The position numbers and the translations under genes are program-made. Under the pieces are notes generated by a model. It was not told where the DNA came from, did not search any database, and saw only the letters and a list, made by a program, of their open reading frames with translations. A stretch of 11,323 bases of DNA, from contig JASMAJ010000013.1 of the NCBI GenBank assembly GCA_030754395.1, forward strand, positions 1 through 11,323. Reading direction: 5' to 3'. The DNA is from Candidatus Thalassarchaeaceae archaeon (lineage in GTDB: Archaea; Thermoplasmatota; Poseidoniia; Poseidoniales; Thalassarchaeaceae). Each line of letters begins with the position of its first letter. Position 1 is the stretch's first letter. Below, in pieces: positions 6,547 through 11,323 of the stretch.

Positions 6547-7626
6547 TCATCTAGAATCGGTTAGCATTCGATGTAAATGATGGACACCAGTTTCCATCGA
6601 TGGTGAATAACGGCCACGATCGTAGGCTGAAGAAGAGACTCCGCGCATGCAGCCCTCGACAATTATCTGATCTTCCAATTCCACTTTGTCGAGGTCTCCT
6701 CCAGCTCCCTTTCCAAGCATTTCGGGGTCAGCAACATAACCTCTGTAAATCACCCGAGTTTTTCCTACTTCTTCGGGCACCACGATATTGACTGAAAGCC
6801 CCCATGGGTAGATGTTGAGCATTAGTCCTGGGTAAAGCCACCAGTAGTATGCAGCGATTTTACGACCAAAGTCAGGAGAATCTTTCGGCAAATCAAAACA
6901 GGGCTCTCCATCACTTGCTTCACCAATTTGTAACACCCCACCTTCAAACAACTCCGTGCTGTATTCTTCATGCTCGAGAACGGCATGAAGGTCTGCGTGA
7001 ACAAAGGGTATGTGGAATCCTTCGAGATAGTTCTCAACGTAAAGGGCCCAATTAGTCTCAATCATCCAATCTCTATCTCGACTGTTATCACGTTGCAGTT
7101 GATTGATTCCAGGCCACCAATTCATCCGCTCAGTCACAGGTTTTAGCCAATCTTCGAAAGAGGTACTAGGGGATATTCCAGTGAAAATTAGTCCATTCCA
7201 AACTCCAGTTGCAAATTCAGGTAAATTATCCAAAGGGCTAGGGAAGTTCTCGACGTCTTCGAATGAAGGCATGTTACGCATACAGCCGTCGAGACCGAAT
7301 GTACGTGCATGGTAAGGGCATTGCAAGGTCTTGGTATTGCAGGGCTCATCGGCCACAATCATACCCCGATGTGTGCAGACATTTGACAAGCATCGAATCT
7401 CTTCTTCAGACTTGGTCAAAATCATCGGCTCGCCAGTCTGAGATTCGATATGAGGAATGGGCAGTACGTTGTTTTTAGCAAAGTCGCTTGTGTGGGTAGC
7501 GAAGTGCCAATGGGATGCGAAACCAGCACAAATTGAAGCGAAAGTTGCAGGGTCTGTGTAGTATTTTGAAGGCATTGTGTGAGCCTTACGAATGTCCGCG
7601 TCGATGAGGGGCGACTCTTCGACCAT
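6547..7626 (-). CDS. Rieske non-haem iron oxygenase alpha subunit, carnitine/quaternary-amine type suspected
   Basis: The 359-residue protein has an N-terminal Rieske [2Fe-2S] domain (about 35-150) with ligands Cys84-x-His86 (CTHRG) and Cys103-xx-His106 (CPYHA). A catalytic domain follows (about 180-355). The mononuclear iron site is His205 and His210 in ENYLEGFHIPFVH plus Asp319 in LEDQ. The residue three before the first His, which links the two metal centres, is Glu202 where aromatic-ring dioxygenases have Asp. As far as I recall, carnitine monooxygenase CntA has the matching Glu205/His208/His213/Asp323 set and similar length, so a trimethylamine-type or other quaternary-amine substrate is more likely than an aromatic one. 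No reductase partner is encoded here. The protein has no signal peptide, so it is cytoplasmic. It opens the five-gene minus-strand cluster and has its own TATA-like box. Confidence 0.85.
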   Translation of the reverse strand: MVEESPLIDADIRKAHTMPSKYYTDPATFASICAGFASHWHFATHTSDFAKNNVLPIPHIESQTGEPMILTKSEEEIRCLSNVCTHRGMIVADEPCNTKTLQCPYHARTFGLDGCMRNMPSFEDVENFPSPLDNLPEFATGVWNGLIFTGISPSTSFEDWLKPVTERMNWWPGINQLQRDNSRDRDWMIETNWALYVENYLEGFHIPFVHADLHAVLEHEEYSTELFEGGVLQIGEASDGEPCFDLPKDSPDFGRKIAAYYWWLYPGLMLNIYPWGLSVNIVVPEEVGKTRVIYRGYVADPEMLGKGAGGDLDKVELEDQIIVEGCMRGVSSSAYDRGRYSPSMETGVHHLHRMLTDSR

Positions 7627-7646
7627 GAATGTCGAAGGAAGGATTG

Positions 7647-7656
7647 TATGAATAAA
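7647..7656 (-). promoter_or_regulatory. TATA-like box of the Rieske oxygenase gene
   Basis: TTTATTCATA on the minus strand is centred about 26 bp upstream of the ATG at 7626. No Shine-Dalgarno lies between, which fits a leaderless archaeal transcript. It lies in the 85-bp gap shared with the divergent ndk gene, for which I see no equally clear box. Confidence 0.5.
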
Positions 7657-7711
7657 TCATCTGTGTAATCAATCGGTTTGATTGAAAAAGGCCCGTAGGG
7701 TCGCGCGCAAT

Positions 7712-8164
7712 ATGGGAATGCAGACGACGTTCGTAATGGTGAAGCCTGATGGAGTACAACGAGGCTTAGTTGGCAACATCATTCAGCGATTCGAAACCAA
7801 GGGACTGCGCCTCGTTGGCCTACGTCAGTTGACGCCTTCTCTAGAATTAGCAGAAGCTCACTATGCTGTTCACTCAGAGCGCCCGTTTTACCCCGGTTTA
7901 ATCGATTTCATCACTTCAGGTCCTGTAGTTGCTATGGCTTGGACTGGAGTTGACGCAATTTCGGTCGCCCGCAACCTCATCGGGCCTACTAACGGGCGCG
8001 AAGCAGCTCCGGGAACTATTCGTGGAGATTTCGCAATGGATATCGGCCACAACATCATTCACGGCTCAGACGGTGCAGACACTGCAGAGTTCGAATTGGG
8101 TCTATGGTTCTCAGAAGGTACCGTCGAATGGACTCGAGACGCTGAGAGCCAAATTTACGAGTGA
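7712..8164 (+). CDS. ndk: Nucleoside diphosphate kinase
   Basis: Ndk moves the terminal phosphate between nucleoside triphosphates and diphosphates through a phospho-histidine. The 150-residue protein opens with the family signature TFVMVKPDGVQRG (Lys11) and has the NIIHGSDG active-site segment with the nucleophile His117. RPFYPGLIDF, TNGREAAPGTIRGDF and the C-terminal IYE are also typical. Length is normal. The start is ATG 7712 or ATG 7718; a TTG at 7682 would add ten basic residues absent from the family. Compared with human NME1, the Arg of GRNIIH is His113 here and the second Ser of HGSDS is Gly121. Archaea often place ndk right before infB, as here. The ribosomal protein genes that often precede it (rps28e, rpl24e) are missing; the divergent Rieske gene takes their place. 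Confidence 0.95.
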   Translation: MGMQTTFVMVKPDGVQRGLVGNIIQRFETKGLRLVGLRQLTPSLELAEAHYAVHSERPFYPGLIDFITSGPVVAMAWTGVDAISVARNLIGPTNGREAAPGTIRGDFAMDIGHNIIHGSDGADTAEFELGLWFSEGTVEWTRDAESQIYE

Positions 8165-8193
8165 ATCACAATCATCAACAGAGGACTACATAT

Positions 8194-8199
8194 GAGGTG
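8194..8199 (+). promoter_or_regulatory. Shine-Dalgarno of infB
   Basis: GAGGTG lies six bases before ATG 8206, with the GAGG core eight bases away. It decides for this start over the GTG at 8161 that overlaps the ndk stop. Confidence 0.65.
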
Positions 8200-8205
8200 T
8201 CAAAA

Positions 8206-9984
8206 ATGTCAGGACGCCGTCAACCAATTGTTTCTGTTCTAGGTCATGTAGACCATGGCAAAACATCCCTGCTCGACCACATCCGTGCTTTGGGTTCAGA
8301 TCGTCAATCATCGGTCATGGACCGTGAGGCTGGAGGCATTACTCAGCACATCGGTGCAACAGAAGTTCCTGCAGAATTACTGAATGAATTGTGCTCACCC
8401 TTGATGGGTGGTAAGAACTTCGATTCCCCTGGACTTCTGTTTATCGATACACCCGGCCACCACTCCTTCGCTTCACTGCGCTCACGTGGTGGCTCACTAG
8501 CAGATATCGCCATTCTGATTGTCGATATCATGGAAGGAGTTCGACCGCAAACCATCGAATCGATTCGCATCCTGAAGCGAGCCAAGACTCCTTTCGTTAT
8601 CGCAGCCAACAAAGTTGACCGAATTCACGGTTGGCAATCGGTCAATAACAGATCAATGGCTGCGGCGATGAAAGATCAGACTCGAGAGGCAGCAGGTCTC
8701 TTCGAACAGCGTTACTGGGACCTTGTTGGTTCATTCGCTGAGCATGGATTCAATATCGAATTATACTCCAAAGTCAAGGATTTCACCAAGGACATTGCAT
8801 TGGTTCCTATCTCTGCACGAGAGGGTGAAGGAATCCAAGACCTGTTAACTGTTGTAATCGGTCTAGCAGAGCGCTATCTGGAAGAGAAACTGACTGATAT
8901 TGAAGGGGCGGGTGAAGGTACCGTCCTTGAGATGAAGGAAGAGCGTGGACTTGGTAAGACATTGGATGTAATTCTCTATCGCGGTTCTGTAAAGAAAGGT
9001 GACGAGATAGTTCTGGTAACCGATGAGGGCGGTAAGGCAACCCGTATCCGTGGTATGTTCGCACCGCGTGGAATGTCGGAAATGCGTGATGCCGGAAATC
9101 GCTGGGATGATACTGATTCGGCACATGCTGCCAGTGGTCTGAAAATTTCAGCTCCAGACGTAGATGGCGTGCTTGCAGGCACTACAATGCGTGTTGTCAG
9201 CACGCCTGAAGAACTTGAGGAAGCCCTTGCTCTGGCGGATGCTGAAGCCAACCTTTCAATTGAACTAGATGAAGAAGGTGTGAGCATCAAGGCTGACACG
9301 GTTGGTGGCTTAGAAGCATTGGCCAAAGAACTGGGTGAAATCGATGTGCCAATCCGCCATGCGTCAATTGGCAAGGTCAATAGACGCGATGTTCGCAGTG
9401 CTGAGAACTCAGCCGATCCTCTTCATCGGATAATTATGGCATTTGCAACCGATATTCTTTCTGATGCTGAAGAGGAAATTGAAAACTCAGAAAATGGTGT
9501 AAAATACATCGGCTCAGACATCATCTATCGAATTCTTGAGGAGAGAGAAGAATGGGTCGAAGAGCGCACCCGCGAACTGGAAGAAGCCTCTCGTGAACAG
9601 GTAGTATATCCTGGCCGAATCCTACTATTGCCAGATCACACATTCCGAGTCTCAAAACCTGCTGTTGTAGGTGTTCGAGTTCTTGCCGGACGCATTCATG
9701 TTGGCCAGAGATTACTCAAAGATGGCAATAGAATTGGCCAAATAAAATCGATTCGTTCCGGCCAAGATTCGATGAAAGAAGCAATGCAAGGAGCGGAGGT
9801 TGCGGTCGCAATCGATGGAGTCACTGTTGGAAGACAAATTGACGAAGATGATGTGTTGCTTGTCGACATCCCCGAATCCCATGCTAGGAAGTTGAGAAAG
9901 ATGGACCTCTCCGCTGCTGAAATGGAAGTTCTAGAGGAGTTAACCGCCATTCATCGCAAGGATTCGCACTTCTGGGGACGTTGA
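8206..9984 (+). CDS. infB: Archaeal translation initiation factor aIF5B
   Basis: This GTPase promotes ribosomal subunit joining. The 592-residue length matches archaeal aIF5B, which lacks the long N-terminal extension of the bacterial and eukaryotic proteins. G motifs are G1 GHVDHGKT (13-20), switch I EAGGITQHIGAT (41-52), G3 DTPGH (81-85), G4 NKVD (135-138) and G5 SAREGEG (about 203-209). A beta-barrel domain II follows (about 230-330). Then comes the alpha/beta/alpha domain III (to about 420), a long acidic helix (about 430-520) and the domain IV barrel (about 525-570). The tail RKDSHFWGR is typical. Residue 86 after DTPGH is His, where Glu is usual. It lies 41 bp after ndk, probably in the same operon. 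A GTG start at 8161 would add 15 residues with no family support. Confidence 0.96.
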   Translation: MSGRRQPIVSVLGHVDHGKTSLLDHIRALGSDRQSSVMDREAGGITQHIGATEVPAELLNELCSPLMGGKNFDSPGLLFIDTPGHHSFASLRSRGGSLADIAILIVDIMEGVRPQTIESIRILKRAKTPFVIAANKVDRIHGWQSVNNRSMAAAMKDQTREAAGLFEQRYWDLVGSFAEHGFNIELYSKVKDFTKDIALVPISAREGEGIQDLLTVVIGLAERYLEEKLTDIEGAGEGTVLEMKEERGLGKTLDVILYRGSVKKGDEIVLVTDEGGKATRIRGMFAPRGMSEMRDAGNRWDDTDSAHAASGLKISAPDVDGVLAGTTMRVVSTPEELEEALALADAEANLSIELDEEGVSIKADTVGGLEALAKELGEIDVPIRHASIGKVNRRDVRSAENSADPLHRIIMAFATDILSDAEEEIENSENGVKYIGSDIIYRILEEREEWVEERTRELEEASREQVVYPGRILLLPDHTFRVSKPAVVGVRVLAGRIHVGQRLLKDGNRIGQIKSIRSGQDSMKEAMQGAEVAVAIDGVTVGRQIDEDDVLLVDIPESHARKLRKMDLSAAEMEVLEELTAIHRKDSHFWGR

Positions 9985-9999
9985 ACTATTGAGTCAACA

Positions 10000-10053
10000 A
10001 ACGTTCAGCAGCACCGAACGCTTTAGTATGTAAAATCGGGCAGACTGAACGTT
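10000..10053. repeat. Inverted repeat flanking a TATA-like element upstream of the MoxR gene
   Basis: Perfect nine-base arms, AACGTTCAG (10000-10008) and CTGAACGTT (10045-10053), are separated by 36 bases. Between them is an AT-rich TTTAGTATGTAAAAT (10022-10036), a possible TATA element 29-43 bp before the ATG at 10065. The right arm ends one base before the ribosome site. A regulator-binding site is one reading; chance is another. Confidence 0.4.
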
Positions 10054-10060
10054 AGGTGAT
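10054..10060 (+). promoter_or_regulatory. Shine-Dalgarno of the MoxR gene
   Basis: AGGTGAT matches the anti-Shine-Dalgarno region and lies four bases before ATG 10065. That is the aligned spacing expected if the missing GGAG core were eight bases away. It argues against the GTG at 10056, which lies inside it. Confidence 0.6.
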
Positions 10061-10064
10061 TCTA

Positions 10065-11048
10065 ATGACCATGGCAGCCAGTGACCCCAAGTCTCGTGAA
10101 CTCATTCAGACCGTGTCACAAATCTCCAATGGTTTGATGGGAGAGGTGTCGAAAGTTATCATCGGAAAGCAAGAAAATCTGCGCCGAGTTACTATCGGAA
10201 TTCTATCAAATGCTAACATGCTAATCGAGGATTTCCCAGGTTTGGCAAAAACTCTGATGGCTAATACATTCGCTACATCTTTGGGTTGTAAATTCAAGCG
10301 TGTACAATTCACTCCTGACCTGCTCCCAGCAGACATCATGGGGACTTACATGTACGACCAGCAGGCTGGTGAATTCAAACTGCGTCCAGGTCCTCTATTC
10401 ACCAATGTTCTACTTGCTGATGAGATTAACCGTGCTCCGCCAAAGACTCAAGCTGCTCTATTGGAGGCCATGGAAGAGAAGCAAGTTACCATTGAGGGAA
10501 TAACCCACAAGTTGCCTGCTCCATTCATCACAATGGCAACACAGAACCCGATTGAGCAGGAAGGTACCTATCCACTACCTGAAGCGCAAATGGACCGATT
10601 CATGATGAAGATGTCAATGGGTTACCCTGACAGACAAGAAGAGAAGTCGATTCTACAGCGCAGAAAGTTGCGAGGAAAGGACGAGTACGACATTGAGAAG
10701 ATTACCAGTCCAAAGAAGGTCGTGGCAATGCAGAAAGCTCTCGAAACCGTTCACGTCGACACTGCAATCCTCTCCTACATCGTTGAGTTAGTTCACCGCA
10801 CCCGTGAGGATCACCGCGTAATTACTGGAGCATCACCACGTGCTAGCCAGTCATTGTTCAAGACCGCACGTGCAAGTGCTGCAATCGATGGTCGCGACTA
10901 TGTGATTCCAGATGATATCAAGGCCGTCGCACTCGAAGTTGTCAGTCACAGAATCCTTCTCAAGCCCGAATCAAAGATTCGTGGCGTCACAGGACAGCAT
11001 ATTATGCGCAAGATTCTCTCTGAAGTTCCTGTTCCGGTCATTCAGTGA
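10065..11048 (+). CDS. MoxR-family AAA+ ATPase
   Basis: MoxR proteins are AAA+ chaperones that remodel or activate partner proteins, often with von Willebrand A domain partners. The 327-residue protein has Walker A EDFPGLAKT (55-63; the GLAKT form is common in this family) and Walker B VLLADE (115-120) followed by INRAPPKTQAALLEAMEE. Sensor 1 ATQNP is at 158-162 and the Arg-finger segment EAQMDRF at 173-179. The C-terminal AAA lid has the usual GASPRAS. Length and motifs are complete. In many genomes moxR is followed by DUF58 and VWA genes; here the next gene is a YczE-like membrane protein on the same strand 50 bp on. Its partner is therefore unclear. It lies 80 bp after infB and probably has its own promoter. 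Confidence 0.93.
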   Translation: MTMAASDPKSRELIQTVSQISNGLMGEVSKVIIGKQENLRRVTIGILSNANMLIEDFPGLAKTLMANTFATSLGCKFKRVQFTPDLLPADIMGTYMYDQQAGEFKLRPGPLFTNVLLADEINRAPPKTQAALLEAMEEKQVTIEGITHKLPAPFITMATQNPIEQEGTYPLPEAQMDRFMMKMSMGYPDRQEEKSILQRRKLRGKDEYDIEKITSPKKVVAMQKALETVHVDTAILSYIVELVHRTREDHRVITGASPRASQSLFKTARASAAIDGRDYVIPDDIKAVALEVVSHRILLKPESKIRGVTGQHIMRKILSEVPVPVIQ

Positions 11049-11098
11049 TTCTGAATATCGCCTTACTTGGTTAAGTCCCTCACCTCCATCAGGGTTTC

Positions 11099-11323
11099 AT
11101 GGGTCTGTACGAGTTGTTACGACCAGCCAAGAAGGTTCCAACCACTTGGTGGAGTTCAGATGACCCAATGTCAACTCGACCTCGATTATCGACAATGACG
11201 ATTCTTGTCATCGGACTTTGGATATTTGGAACAGGAGATGCAATAATCATCGCCGCAGGTATTGGTAATGCGCCTTGGACAGTTCTTGCCGAAGGAATTG
11301 CAGTAAATATTGACTGGTCAATT
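11099..11323 (+). CDS. YczE-like membrane protein, C-terminus cut by window edge
   Basis: The plus-strand frame is open from ATG 11099 to the window end (75 codons). An in-frame stop lies upstream, so this is the first ATG in the frame. After a polar start with two prolines and a WW pair, a hydrophobic helix begins near residue 34. The segment GLWIFGTGDAIIIAAGIG, then NAPWTVLAEGI, resembles the start of YczE/DUF6198-type integral membrane proteins (GLWxFGxG...GxxPWxVLxxG). I rely on memory of the family pattern and only the first helix region is visible. Function of that family is unknown. It follows the MoxR gene by 50 bp without a visible Shine-Dalgarno. The full protein should have several more helices beyond the window. 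Confidence 0.65.
   Translation, partial: MGLYELLRPAKKVPTTWWSSDDPMSTRPRLSTMTILVIGLWIFGTGDAIIIAAGIGNAPWTVLAEGIAVNIDWSI

Noticed and set aside
7682..7711. TTG start for ndk adding ten residues
   Set aside because: The added residues are basic and not part of the family, and ATG 7712/7718 fits the conserved start.
8161..8205. GTG start for infB overlapping the ndk stop
   Set aside because: The extension has no family counterpart, while a Shine-Dalgarno stands correctly before ATG 8206.
11080..11087. TCACCTCC stretch resembling the 16S anti-Shine-Dalgarno
   Set aside because: Short pyrimidine-rich match in a 50-bp gap; no structure or partner makes it more than chance.
1..11323. Mobile element, prophage, CRISPR or defence island
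   Set aside because: No transposase, integrase, repeat-spacer array, tRNA-adjacent repeat or nuclease/helicase genes are present; apart from the small palindrome nothing looks mobile.

Overview
The window looks like a piece of an archaeal chromosome, most likely a marine planktonic Thermoplasmatota of the Marine Group II (Poseidoniales) type. The archaeal call rests on an aIF5B-type initiation factor directly downstream of ndk, on archaeal lipobox-type lipoproteins, and on a mix of Shine-Dalgarno-led genes and genes that look leaderless with a TATA-like box about 27 bp upstream. The lineage call is an inference from protein style (acidic secreted proteins, halocyanin-like cupredoxins) and was not tested by any search. 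Base composition is moderate (roughly 45-50% GC by eye). There is no tRNA, rRNA, CRISPR array, transposase or integrase.

Left part (1-1961): the minus strand carries the N-terminal 447 codons of a large secreted protein that runs off the window, then a 53-residue single-helix membrane protein. Divergent from the latter is a 69-residue two-helix membrane protein. A 59-bp imperfect palindrome (1659-1717) fills the space between these two divergent small genes.

Middle (1986-7626): five minus-strand genes follow each other with gaps of only 16 to 56 bp. In transcription order they are a Rieske non-haem iron oxygenase, a membrane-anchored S15/CocE-type serine peptidase with a His-rich cytoplasmic tail, a four-helix membrane protein, a lipid-anchored three-cupredoxin-domain copper nitrite reductase (NirK) with all copper ligands present, and a lipoprotein with a degenerate CuA-like cupredoxin domain. 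The last two form a clear translational pair, with a strong Shine-Dalgarno in a 16-bp gap. They also share the same short cysteine-loop module just after the lipid-anchor cysteine. They probably work together at the outer face of the membrane.

Right part (7712-11323): the plus strand carries housekeeping genes, ndk and infB (aIF5B), followed by a MoxR-family AAA+ ATPase and the start of a YczE-like membrane protein cut by the window edge. The Rieske gene and ndk are divergent and share a short promoter region.

The parts most worth following up are the NirK/CuA-like pair, the Rieske oxygenase whose bridging residue is Glu as in carnitine-type enzymes, the palindrome between the two small membrane-protein genes, and the MoxR/YczE-like pairing.
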